From positions 1 through 60,532 of the IMG/VR virus record IMGVR_UViG_3300021085_000031: a stretch of DNA of 60,532 nt; one strand, 5' to 3'. Within the stretch, counting starts at the first letter, position 1, and the number at the start of each line of letters is the position of its first letter. A program made the position numbers and the translations under genes. Origin of the DNA: a virus. The notes under the pieces are model-generated. The model did no database searches and had not been told where the DNA came from. It saw only the letters and a list, made by a program, of their open reading frames with translations. Below are positions 7,889 through 15,351 of the stretch, piece after piece.

Positions 7889-8583
7889 AAATGTTTGTAC
7901 ACATCCCTAAAAATGGTGGGATGACAATAAGAAAGAATACGGAGATTAGAGGACAGGTTGTACTGGGACATCCAGACAATCTAAAGAACGCTGAGTATGT
8001 GAGTAGTGTTAAAGCTAAAATGCATAACACTAAAGACCATGCTGGATACGAACACGCACGTTGGAGGGACTGGAAACAGGACATCAAAGATTCGATTCAA
8101 GCAGTCGCAATTGTTCGTAATCCTTGGGACAGAGTATGTTCCCGTTATATGTTCGCAAAGAAGGTAATGGAATACGAAGGAACTCAACCAGAAGGTTACG
8201 CAGACACCTCATCCTTTGAGGCATTCCTTGAGGAACGTCACAAGTGGGGTGGTGTTGAATATATGTGGCATCGTGCGATTCGTGGATGGTATAATGCATA
8301 CGACCACGTATCAGATGAAGAGGGAAACAACCGTTGTGACATCTTACGGTTTGAAAACTATAACGAAGATGTCAAACTCTACTTTAGATTACTATCTAAT
8401 CCCAAACCCCGTAATATTACTCGTGTACCTAATGATAAAGGTAAGACAGGATACGGGACTTCTTATAAGGATATATACAACGAAGAGACTATACAGATTG
8501 TCGCAGACTGGTATCAGAAAGACATAGACTATTGGGGTTTTGACTTTGATACAGGCGCAACACGGAATTATTGGAATGCTTAA
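7885..8583 (+). CDS. Sulfotransferase
   Basis: 232 residues, ATGA-coupled to the methyltransferase. The PAPS 5'-phosphosulfate loop is FVHIPKNGGMTI (residues 4-15). The 3'-phosphate motif is AIVRNPWDRVCSRYMF (75-90), and DILRFENY is the conserved R-x-E strand of the Sulfotransfer_2 / heparan-type family. This is the most certain of the three sulfotransferase-like proteins and suggests that the island makes a sulfated product. The usual family length is ~200-300. Confidence 0.8.
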   Translation: MKMFVHIPKNGGMTIRKNTEIRGQVVLGHPDNLKNAEYVSSVKAKMHNTKDHAGYEHARWRDWKQDIKDSIQAVAIVRNPWDRVCSRYMFAKKVMEYEGTQPEGYADTSSFEAFLEERHKWGGVEYMWHRAIRGWYNAYDHVSDEEGNNRCDILRFENYNEDVKLYFRLLSNPKPRNITRVPNDKGKTGYGTSYKDIYNEETIQIVADWYQKDIDYWGFDFDTGATRNYWNA

Positions 8584-9202
8584 AGAATTATTTGACAAAT
8601 ACCAGTGTGATAAGGGTACAGAGAAACATCACTATTATAAAGACTATGAACAATATTTTGAGGAACGAAGAGAAGAACCTCTGAACTTTCTTGAGATTGG
8701 TACGTTCATGGCCGCATCAACAAACGCATTCTACGATTATTTTCCTAATGCGAACATCTACACCATTGACATTTTTGTGAGGACTAACCCAAAAGACTTG
8801 AAGATTCTACACGAAGACCGTGTACACTGGATGAAAGCAGACTCTATGGACGCTTCTCTTGGTATGAAAATAAGAAGTCAGTGGGGACAGGATATTCAAT
8901 TTGATTTTGTTATTGATGACGGAGCGCATTGGCCCGAAGCCAACCGATTGACATTCGAGAACGTTGTCCCATTCCTAAAAGATGACGGTACATACTTTAT
9001 TGAAGATGTATGGCCAATGGACAGAATGACTAGTCAAGAACTAGATAATCCTTGGTTACGGAAATCCCCCGATAAGTATTGCATGTTGAAACACAATCGT
9101 TTCATGTCTACTCTCGACCCATACGAAACAACGTTGTATGACCGAAGAAAAGAAACAAAGAATCCTGACACGTACATTATAGCGATTAATAAAAATGATT
9201 AA
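8576..9202 (+). CDS. Methyltransferase, MycE/CmcI-like
   Basis: 208 residues from the ATG at 8576, overlapping the sulfotransferase stop by 8 nt. The N-terminal CDKGTEKHHYYKDYEQYF is typical of macrocin O-methyltransferase-like proteins (DKG...H.Y...Y). Motif I is FLEIGTFMAAS (38-48), followed by IYTIDIF and the acidic metal-binding FVIDDGAHWPEANR. It likely O-methylates a sugar hydroxyl using SAM and a divalent metal. Together with the other methyltransferase it suggests a decorated sugar. Confidence 0.7.
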   Translation: MLKELFDKYQCDKGTEKHHYYKDYEQYFEERREEPLNFLEIGTFMAASTNAFYDYFPNANIYTIDIFVRTNPKDLKILHEDRVHWMKADSMDASLGMKIRSQWGQDIQFDFVIDDGAHWPEANRLTFENVVPFLKDDGTYFIEDVWPMDRMTSQELDNPWLRKSPDKYCMLKHNRFMSTLDPYETTLYDRRKETKNPDTYIIAINKND

Positions 9203-10541
9203 ACTAGTATTGTTTGACTTGGACGGTGTTCTTGTTGACACCAAGAAGATACACTTTGACGCTTTGAATGAAGCGTTGAATAAGTATGGTTATCCTAGAA
9301 TCAGTTACGAAGAACATCTGACAAGGTTCGATGGACTACCGACAGAAGAGAAGTTGGATATGTTGGGTATCCAAGAAGACTTGATTGACAAGATTCAGAT
9401 ACACAAACAGTCAGTAACTTATTACAAGTTGAACACAATCAAACCCGATGCAGATATTACTGAGGTCTTTGGTAATTTAAAACAACGGGGATATAAGGTT
9501 GGTATCTGTTCTAATGCCATCGACAAGACAGTACACAGGTGTATTGAGATGTTGGGATTGGGAGAGTATATTGATATCGTTCAGACTACTTTCGATGTGA
9601 CCAATCCTAAACCACACCCTGAGATGTGGTGGAATGCAATGGTGGACTTTGGGGTTTATCCTGAAGAGTGTGTTATCATTGAGGACTCACCGAAAGGTCT
9701 TGCATCTGCATACCAATCTGGTGTGCCTCCACAACAAATTATTCGGGTCGATTCACCCGAAGAGGTCAATATGGATTTGGTAAGTCGAATTGAAGGCGGT
9801 AGACCGAATACTCCCAAATGGGTAGATAAGAAAATGAATGTACTAATTCCTATGGCGGGTGCGGGTAGTCGTTTCCAAAAGGCAGGATACAGTTTCCCCA
9901 AACCATTGATTGATGTCAACGGTAAACCAATGATTCAGACTGTAGTGGACAACATTGGCATTCATGCGAACTACATCTTTATTGTACAGAAGGAACATCG
10001 TGAGAAGTATCACCTAGACAACATGTTGAATCTGATTGCACCCAACTGTAAAATCGTGGAGGTTGATGGCGTGACCGAGGGTGCAGCTTGTACTACACTA
10101 CTCGCAGAAGAATATATCGACAATGACAAACCACTGTTTATTGCCAACTCCGACCAATGGGTTGGATGGAACTCTCTTGACTTCATTTATAAGATGAACT
10201 CTTTGAATGCAGACGGTGGTATTGTTACTTTCAAAGCAACACATCCCAAGTGGAGTTATGCAAAGACCGATACTAATGGTATGGTCACTGAGGTTGCGGA
10301 GAAGAATCCAATAAGTAACAATGCGACTGTAGGTTACTACTACTGGAAGAAGGGAGAAGACTACGTAGAGTCTGCCAAGGATATGATTGAAAAGGACATA
10401 AGAACAAACAACGAGTTCTATGTGTGTCCTGTATACAACCAAGCAATCGAAAACGGTAAGAAGATATTCGTACACGAAGCCACTGAGATGTGGGGACTTG
10501 GTACACCTGAAGACCTAGAGAATTATCTGCGTGAATGGTAA
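9195..10541 (+). CDS. HAD phosphatase fused to nucleotidyltransferase
   Basis: 448 residues. Domain 1 (1-~205) is a beta-phosphoglucomutase-like HAD enzyme: nucleophile DLDGVLVD (D8, D10), ICSNA (motif II), NPKPHPEMW (motif III Lys) and IEDSPKGLASA (motif IV). Domain 2 (~213-448) is a sugar-1-phosphate nucleotidyltransferase: VLIPMAGAGSRF with FPKPLIDVNGKP, then FIANSDQWV. The fusion would dephosphorylate or isomerise a sugar phosphate and then activate it as an NDP-sugar. It overlaps both neighbours, so it is co-translated with the glycan genes. Confidence 0.85.
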   Translation: MIKLVLFDLDGVLVDTKKIHFDALNEALNKYGYPRISYEEHLTRFDGLPTEEKLDMLGIQEDLIDKIQIHKQSVTYYKLNTIKPDADITEVFGNLKQRGYKVGICSNAIDKTVHRCIEMLGLGEYIDIVQTTFDVTNPKPHPEMWWNAMVDFGVYPEECVIIEDSPKGLASAYQSGVPPQQIIRVDSPEEVNMDLVSRIEGGRPNTPKWVDKKMNVLIPMAGAGSRFQKAGYSFPKPLIDVNGKPMIQTVVDNIGIHANYIFIVQKEHREKYHLDNMLNLIAPNCKIVEVDGVTEGAACTTLLAEEYIDNDKPLFIANSDQWVGWNSLDFIYKMNSLNADGGIVTFKATHPKWSYAKTDTNGMVTEVAEKNPISNNATVGYYYWKKGEDYVESAKDMIEKDIRTNNEFYVCPVYNQAIENGKKIFVHEATEMWGLGTPEDLENYLREW

Positions 10542-11293
10542 TGAAAATTGCGTTATGTTTATCTGGTAGATGGAATGAGTTCTGTCACCAGAAATGGATG
10601 GATAGAACACAAGAGATAATTCCTCACGACAAGATGTTCACGGGTACATGGAAGGGTCAAGACTATGATGCTGACTACTACTTTGATGACCCTGAGAATC
10701 TGTATCATCCAATATTCGACACCGAACCTTATCCCGATGACGCAAGTGAACTGAGGAGAGATATCTTTCCCCATTACTTGAAGAGACATAAGGAAGACCC
10801 TACCTATCACAACAGTCAGTTAAGACACGCATACGCAAGTGCGAACTGGCACAAACAACTTCTCATACACAATGAGATGATGAAGTCGATACCTAAAGAA
10901 TATGATATGATTATTCGAACAAGGTTTGACGTAATCGTGTCTGACCAACTTCCTTGGAAAGATATGATTGTGGATTCATATAACAGGATAATTCCGAAGG
11001 GATTCAACTGTATGAATTACTATGGTACACATGACTTCAATAAGATTAAAGGTACGGGAAGAGAGACTACCTACTATATAAATGATGCATTGATAATGCA
11101 TCCCAGAGAATGTTGGGATACCGATTTAGTGGATTCACTATATAAGGATAAGAAGTTAAAGAGTGCAGAAGAGGGATGGTATCAAATACTGTCCGAACCA
11201 TTTGGATTTTATCATGAGAGTTATCATGGTGGATGTTACCTATCAGAGAGATGGGAGTATGTAAGAGATGTTGATGAAAGCCTTCATAATTAG
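10541..11293 (+). CDS. WavE-like glycosyltransferase candidate
   Basis: About 250 residues from the ATG in the TAATG junction (an ATG at 10535 adds two residues). It starts KIALCLSGRWNEF, as in family members that begin with a CxSGR strand, and has DMIIRTRFDVIVSD, an R-x-R-x-D strand like the acidic donor-binding motif of WavE-type LPS proteins. YYINDALIMHPREC and EEGWYQILSE are consistent with a late GT-A catalytic region. Substrate unknown. Confidence 0.5.
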   Translation: MKIALCLSGRWNEFCHQKWMDRTQEIIPHDKMFTGTWKGQDYDADYYFDDPENLYHPIFDTEPYPDDASELRRDIFPHYLKRHKEDPTYHNSQLRHAYASANWHKQLLIHNEMMKSIPKEYDMIIRTRFDVIVSDQLPWKDMIVDSYNRIIPKGFNCMNYYGTHDFNKIKGTGRETTYYINDALIMHPRECWDTDLVDSLYKDKKLKSAEEGWYQILSEPFGFYHESYHGGCYLSERWEYVRDVDESLHN

Positions 11294-11987
11294 TATGATA
11301 AACAATCACGAGTCCACAGTTGCGACTCGACATGTTATTGAATCAATAAAGAAAACTGGAACAAAACTAGAACCTATCATTCTACCCGCAACAATACCCG
11401 ATACCATTGGAACTGATATTAGGGATATTGGTATGTCTGGTATCGCATGGACATATCCGATTGATGTACACCAAGACGGTCTTGATATGAAAACAGGACT
11501 ACGTCTTACCCACTACAAGACTGCGAATCATTCTAATCGTGTTGCCTGTCTGGTATCGCATATGAGATGTTGGCAGAAAGCAATCGACCTTGATGAGACT
11601 ATTGTTGTACTGGAACACGATGCATTATTTATTGATTCTTTTCTGCCTGAGGACTTGACAGGAGAATGGAAGGGTGGTATAATAGGCTTAAATGACCCAA
11701 GAGGTGCAACTAGAAGGTCTCAAGAGTTTCATAGGAAAGTATCTAGTTTCGTAGGTCTACAATCAGTACCATCTATAGATGATTGGGATGTACCTCAAGG
11801 GTTAGCTGGTAACTCAGCATATATGATATCACCCAAGGGTGCTAAGAAACTTATAGATAAGGTTAAAGAAATAGGTATGTGGCCAAACGATGCGTTGATG
11901 TGTAAACAGATGTTCCCTTGGTTACAGGTAGTATATCCATACTACACAACTATACAGAAAGGGTTGAAATCAACCACAACACAATGA
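11268..11987 (+). CDS. GT25-like glycosyltransferase (copy 1)
   Basis: 239 residues; ATG at 11268 or 11274. NRVACLVSHMRCWQKAI followed by IVVLEHDALFI gives the GT25 pattern of S-H-xx-xW and the E-x-D metal/donor motif, and AGNSAYMISPKGAKKLI is the family's AYxxxxxGA segment. Probably an LPS- or fibre-glycan glucosyl/galactosyltransferase. The next gene is a clear relative, so the pair looks like a tandem duplication that has diverged. Confidence 0.65.
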   Translation: MLMKAFIISMINNHESTVATRHVIESIKKTGTKLEPIILPATIPDTIGTDIRDIGMSGIAWTYPIDVHQDGLDMKTGLRLTHYKTANHSNRVACLVSHMRCWQKAIDLDETIVVLEHDALFIDSFLPEDLTGEWKGGIIGLNDPRGATRRSQEFHRKVSSFVGLQSVPSIDDWDVPQGLAGNSAYMISPKGAKKLIDKVKEIGMWPNDALMCKQMFPWLQVVYPYYTTIQKGLKSTTTQ

Positions 11988-12646
11988 CAGAGATTAATAT
12001 GAAAGCTTTCGTGATTACCCTCCTCGATAACCCTGAATCAGTCAAGGCTGCAAATAAGTGTATCGAATCTGGTCTGAGAAACGGTCTTACCATCAAACAA
12101 TTTCAAGCAGTAACTCCAGATGATGAACCTCTGGAGATTCTAGAACGTAAAGGTATTGCACCTGATAAGTTTGACGAGAAGTATTCAAGAAACTTGAACT
12201 GCATCTCTGCATTCCTATCTCACCATACACTATGGGAGATGTGTGTACGGGAAAACGAAACCTTTGTAATCTTTGAACACGATGCTGTCATGGTAGACAG
12301 GATTCCCCCAGCGTTTCCCAACTATGTGATGAACCTTGGACACCCATCATATGGTAAATGGAATACCCCGAAGATGCTTGGCGTAAACCCATTAACAAGT
12401 AAGAGATATTTTCCAGGCGCACATGCGTACATGGTGACTCCCGCTGGTGCTCAACTATTGGTTGAGAATGCACCGATGTATGCAAAACCCACAGATGTGT
12501 ATCTAAACCTAGATACTTTCCCGTGGTTGCAAGAGTGGTATCCCTTCGTTGCAGAAGCACGAGACAGTTTCACAACTATACAAACAGAAACAGGATGTCT
12601 CGCAAAACATAATTGGAAAGAAGGATATGAAATCATCAATGCATGA
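11984..12646 (+). CDS. GT25-like glycosyltransferase (copy 2)
   Basis: 220 residues from the ATG at 11984, ATGA-coupled to copy 1; the in-frame ATG at 11999 is an alternative. It carries NCISAFLSHHTLWEMC, then TFVIFEHDAVMVD, and FPGAHAYMVTPAGAQLL, in the same order as copy 1 (KAFIISMI versus KAFVITLL at the start). Both end with a motif around FPWLQ. The two may add successive sugars to the same acceptor. Confidence 0.65.
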   Translation: MTEINMKAFVITLLDNPESVKAANKCIESGLRNGLTIKQFQAVTPDDEPLEILERKGIAPDKFDEKYSRNLNCISAFLSHHTLWEMCVRENETFVIFEHDAVMVDRIPPAFPNYVMNLGHPSYGKWNTPKMLGVNPLTSKRYFPGAHAYMVTPAGAQLLVENAPMYAKPTDVYLNLDTFPWLQEWYPFVAEARDSFTTIQTETGCLAKHNWKEGYEIINA

Positions 12647-13304
12647 AGTATTTTTAACGGGGTGTGATAAACACACCGAATGGCAACTCCCGTGGTTCCT
12701 TGAGAACTATCGCAAACATAATACTAAACCTATTATACTCGCAGACTTTGGTATGGAAAAGAACACACGGACTAAGATGGAGTCTGAGTTTGACCTTATC
12801 ATTGATGTCAAGAGTGAGGCAAAGGGGTGGTTCAAGAAACCTCGTGCGATTCTAGATGCAACCAAACTAGATGCTGTAGAGAAGGTATGTTGGATTGATA
12901 CCGATTGTGAGGTTGTAGCTAACATCGAAGACATCTTCACTCGCACCGTGTTCGGTAAACTCGCAATGGTAGAGGATAGACCGTGGACACTACGTAGACC
13001 CGACATGGGTAGGTGGTACAACTCTGGTGTTGTTGCGGTTAATGGTACACCTAATATTCTAAAGGCATGGGCAGACGAGTGTATTCGTAATCCTGTACAG
13101 GGAGACCAAGAAGTACTTTATCTAATGATGAACGGTGATGAGATTTATAAGATGACGTGCATAGAACCTATGCCACATCATTATAACACTTTACGGTTAG
13201 ACTACATAGATGGTATAAACGTAGGAAAACCAAGAATTATCCATCACACGGGTAAAGTTGGTAATGAAACAATAAGGAAACAGATGAATGAATTATCTAC
13301 TTGA
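12639..13304 (+). CDS. GT-A glycosyltransferase with DTDCE motif
   Basis: About 221 residues. In-frame starts at 12627 and 12639 both have purine-rich upstream sequence; 12639 puts the start right before HEVFLTGCDKHTEW. The donor-binding acidic motif is VCWIDTDCEVV, and WYNSGVVAVNG is the N-S-G loop of GT8-like enzymes. A late IIHHTGKVG supplies the C-terminal His. It acts on a nucleotide sugar; the acceptor is unknown. Last glycosyltransferase before a run of small genes. Confidence 0.6.
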   Translation: MHEVFLTGCDKHTEWQLPWFLENYRKHNTKPIILADFGMEKNTRTKMESEFDLIIDVKSEAKGWFKKPRAILDATKLDAVEKVCWIDTDCEVVANIEDIFTRTVFGKLAMVEDRPWTLRRPDMGRWYNSGVVAVNGTPNILKAWADECIRNPVQGDQEVLYLMMNGDEIYKMTCIEPMPHHYNTLRLDYIDGINVGKPRIIHHTGKVGNETIRKQMNELST

Positions 13305-13503
13305 AGCATTGATTAAAAAACTAGAAGGTCAGATTGCCGTTGCAAAAGCAAACGTTGACGTGTACCTGAAAGGTGCTGCGGGTATCGGAGAACATCCTGA
13401 TATCGTAGAATCTATCGAAACACAAATTGATAAAATTGCAGAAGCCGAAGATAAGATTGAAGCAATCAATAATAATTTCGGATGGAAGAAGAAGGAGAAG
13501 TAA
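13288..13503 (+). CDS. 71-aa helical hypothetical protein
   Basis: Overlaps the upstream glycosyltransferase by 17 nt and ends directly before the nuclease ATG. Mostly alpha-helical and charged: LLEALIKKLEGQIAVAKANVD, then VESIETQIDKIAEAEDKIEAI, probably a two-helix coiled coil, with a basic tail WKKKEK. No family recognised. Confidence 0.55.
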   Translation: MNYLLEALIKKLEGQIAVAKANVDVYLKGAAGIGEHPDIVESIETQIDKIAEAEDKIEAINNNFGWKKKEK

Positions 13504-13908
13504 ATGTATGAATACAGAACAAAAGTGGTACGTGTCGTTGATGGTGATACCGTTGACGTTGACATCGATTTGGGGTTTGGTGTTTGGCTTCGAAAATCAA
13601 GAATTAGACTACTTGGCGTTGACACCCCCGAATCACGAACACGTGACCTCGTGGAAAAGAGATATGGACTTGCCGCTAAGGCATTCCTGAAGAAGAGTTT
13701 GGGTACTTCGCCTATTCTTAAAACAACAAAGGATGGTAAGGGTAAGTTCGGACGTATCCTTGGAGAGTTCTTGGTAGAACATCCAGAAGCAACAATCAAC
13801 ATTAATGAATTACTCATTGATACTCATCATGCAGTACGGTATATGGGACAATCCAAAGCCGATATTGCAGAACAACATCTAGTGAATAGAGAATTGGTAC
13901 AACTATGA
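13504..13908 (+). CDS. Thermonuclease (SNase)-family nuclease
   Basis: 134 residues; the ATG follows the previous TAA directly. It shows the staphylococcal-nuclease signature: VRVVDGDTVDVDID (metal-binding Asp), RIRLLGVDTPE (catalytic Arg35 and Glu43, close to the SNase numbering) and KFGRILGEF (second catalytic Arg84). It has no signal peptide, so it probably acts in the host cytoplasm on DNA or RNA, for example host DNA breakdown or repair. The length is typical of a minimal domain. Its last codons overlap GroES. Confidence 0.8.
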   Translation: MYEYRTKVVRVVDGDTVDVDIDLGFGVWLRKSRIRLLGVDTPESRTRDLVEKRYGLAAKAFLKKSLGTSPILKTTKDGKGKFGRILGEFLVEHPEATININELLIDTHHAVRYMGQSKADIAEQHLVNRELVQL

Positions 13909-14159
13909 AAGTCTTGCATCACAATGTCCTCGTGACAAATGCAGAAGTCGAAGAGAAAACATCGGGTGGTATTATCCTATCGGGTGATATCTCTACGGGT
14001 AATAAACCCGCAATCGTTATCGCAGTTGGTGATGATGTTCCAGATATCAAACCTAAAAACAAAGTGTATCTTGATTGGAGTAAATCCATGCCAGTGGAGA
14101 TTGATGGTTTGAAGTGTGCGGTGGTAGATGAATTTGACATTAAGTTGATTGTAGAGTAA
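13905..14159 (+). CDS. groES: GroES-like co-chaperonin
   Basis: 84 residues. HNVLVTNAEVEEKTSGGIILSGDIS matches the Cpn10 start, with the mobile loop EEKTSGGIIL carrying the hydrophobic tripeptide that docks on GroEL. IVIAVGDDV and the C-terminal KLIVE fit the beta barrel. Slightly short (Cpn10 ~95 aa). T4 uses its own gp31 as co-chaperonin to fold the capsid protein with host GroEL, and this protein probably plays that role. No GroEL gene is in the window. Confidence 0.75.
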   Translation: MKVLHHNVLVTNAEVEEKTSGGIILSGDISTGNKPAIVIAVGDDVPDIKPKNKVYLDWSKSMPVEIDGLKCAVVDEFDIKLIVE

Positions 14160-14169
14160 GGGATAATTC

Positions 14170-14799
14170 ATGAGAGTCAATGTTCTGGGTAATGGAGATA
14201 ACGCTGGTATTTTTGAACGTGGTACTAAAGGTAAGTTATTAATATGTAATATGCCTCCCTTTGAGATACCACGTAACGAAGTCCATGCAACTTGTATGGT
14301 TGACTTCAAGATGATGAAAGCGTTACAGGAAGGACATATCAAATTAGATATGTACGATTGGGTTCTGGGTACAAGACCTAAAATCTGGATGGAACAATCT
14401 GGAACATTTTATATGAAGTACTCGCATCTCATCAAGGGATTCTATCCCCACATACCTGATTATTGCACACCGCCTGGCGGTGACCCACGAATGGCTGCGA
14501 CAAACTTTAACTGTGGTCACATGGCAGTTCATTACGCATGTACCAAGATGAAGGCAACCGAAGTACACATCTATGGGTTCGATAGTATCTTTGATATGAA
14601 CCTAGAGAGTTTCACTGACTTGTTGTTAGAGAGTGACCGTGGTACTGCAAATACTGTAAGACTCGCAAACAACTGGAGACCCATCTGGACTAACATGTTC
14701 AAAGAGTTTCCTAACATTGAATTCAATTTATATCATTGTCATAAGCACATCAAAATTCCAGTTACAGACAACGTAAAAATTCACGTTCCACAAAAATAG
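14170..14799 (+). CDS. Rossmann-like protein resembling DUF115/MptE-type
   Basis: 209 residues, start 10 nt after GroES. VNVLGNGDNAGIFERGTKGKLLICN and YDWVLGTRPKIW suggest an alternating alpha/beta fold. TEVHIYGFDSIFD resembles the GxD strand of DUF115/MptE-like and sialyltransferase-like proteins. NCGHMAVHYACTKM may be the catalytic helix. It could be a glycosyltransferase closing the island, but this is a weak fold-level resemblance only. Confidence 0.45.
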   Translation: MRVNVLGNGDNAGIFERGTKGKLLICNMPPFEIPRNEVHATCMVDFKMMKALQEGHIKLDMYDWVLGTRPKIWMEQSGTFYMKYSHLIKGFYPHIPDYCTPPGGDPRMAATNFNCGHMAVHYACTKMKATEVHIYGFDSIFDMNLESFTDLLLESDRGTANTVRLANNWRPIWTNMFKEFPNIEFNLYHCHKHIKIPVTDNVKIHVPQK

Positions 14800-14802
14800 T
14801 GC

Positions 14803-14831
14803 TTGCCTTTTCATATCAGTGTTGATATAAT
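14803..14831 (+). promoter_or_regulatory. Sigma70-like promoter for the tRNA genes
   Basis: TTGCCT (14803-14808), 17-bp spacer, perfect TATAAT (14826-14831). The predicted start falls at ~14838, 13 nt before the first tRNA. This would give the tRNAs transcription by unmodified host RNA polymerase. Confidence 0.7.
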
Positions 14832-14850
14832 ATTTACATGATTGGAAATG

Positions 14851-14926
14851 CGACCTATGGTGAAACTGGATATCATACGAGTCTTCTAAACTTGGGTTCA
14901 AGGTTCGAGTCCTTGTAGGTCGGCCA
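14851..14926 (+). tRNA. tRNA-Arg (anticodon TCT)
   Basis: Cloverleaf built by eye: acceptor CGACCTA pairs with TAGGTCG, discriminator G, encoded CCA. D stem GTGA/TCAT; anticodon stem CGAGT/ACTTG with loop CTTCTAA (anticodon TCT); T stem CAAGG/CCTTG with TTCGAGT loop. It reads AGA/AGG, codons that are common in this phage's genes and may be poorly served by the host. Confidence 0.9.
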
Positions 14927-14937
14927 ATCAATTAACT

Positions 14938-15012
14938 GCCTCCGTAGTTTAACGGATAAAACAGTGCGCTACGAACGCACAACTCGTGGTTCGATTCCAT
15001 GCGGGGGCGCCA
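14938..15012 (+). tRNA. tRNA-Arg (anticodon ACG)
   Basis: Acceptor GCCTCCG pairs with CGGGGGC (one G-U), discriminator G, encoded CCA. D stem GTTT/AAAC; anticodon stem GTGCG/CGCAC with loop CTACGAA (anticodon ACG); T stem CGTGG/CCATG with TTCGATT loop. With A34 edited to inosine it would read CGT, CGC and CGA. CGT is frequent in the phage genes. Only 11 nt from the first tRNA. Confidence 0.9.
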
Positions 15013-15031
15013 AACACAAGGATGCATAGTA

Positions 15032-15190
15032 ATGCAAGATAATTACAAATTTTTTAAAATGAATCGTGGATTTAAGTTTGACAAGTTGACTGCGTCAGAC
15101 TTGAAGTACTACAAGGAAATTCTCATGGAGAAGGGTCAGAAAATGGCCGTAGTCGGACAAGACGGAAAACTAATCTATGTGGAGGAATAA
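15032..15190 (+). CDS. 52-aa hypothetical protein
   Basis: The ATG at 15032 is the first start clear of the tRNA; an in-frame ATG at 14999 is inside the tRNA. The protein is basic and mixed alpha/beta (FKMNRGFKFDKLTASDLKYY, then KMAVVGQDGKLIYVEE). Likely transcribed with the tRNAs. No family recognised. Confidence 0.5.
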   Translation: MQDNYKFFKMNRGFKFDKLTASDLKYYKEILMEKGQKMAVVGQDGKLIYVEE

Positions 15191-15192
15191 CC

Positions 15193-15351
15193 TTGGCTAC
15201 GAGAGAACCTTATAAAGACTTTATAAGACGGATGTATCGTGAGATGAAAGAGAAACAAAAACAACGGGAAGATAGTACCAACCCGTTGCTTTTGCGTATT
15301 AAATCTTTAGAGGATAGAATAGACCAGTTAGAAAAGAATAGACTAGATTAG
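15193..15351 (+). CDS. 52-aa coiled-coil protein with TTG start
   Basis: A TTG start at 15193 is supported by GGAGGA at 15181-15186 and by position 2 nt after the previous stop. The product is helical and charged (YKDFIRRMYREMKEKQKQRE, then IKSLEDRIDQLEKNRLD), with a heptad pattern in the last 18 residues. It ends 4 nt into the convergent kinase gene. Function unknown. Confidence 0.5.
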   Translation: MATREPYKDFIRRMYREMKEKQKQREDSTNPLLLRIKSLEDRIDQLEKNRLD

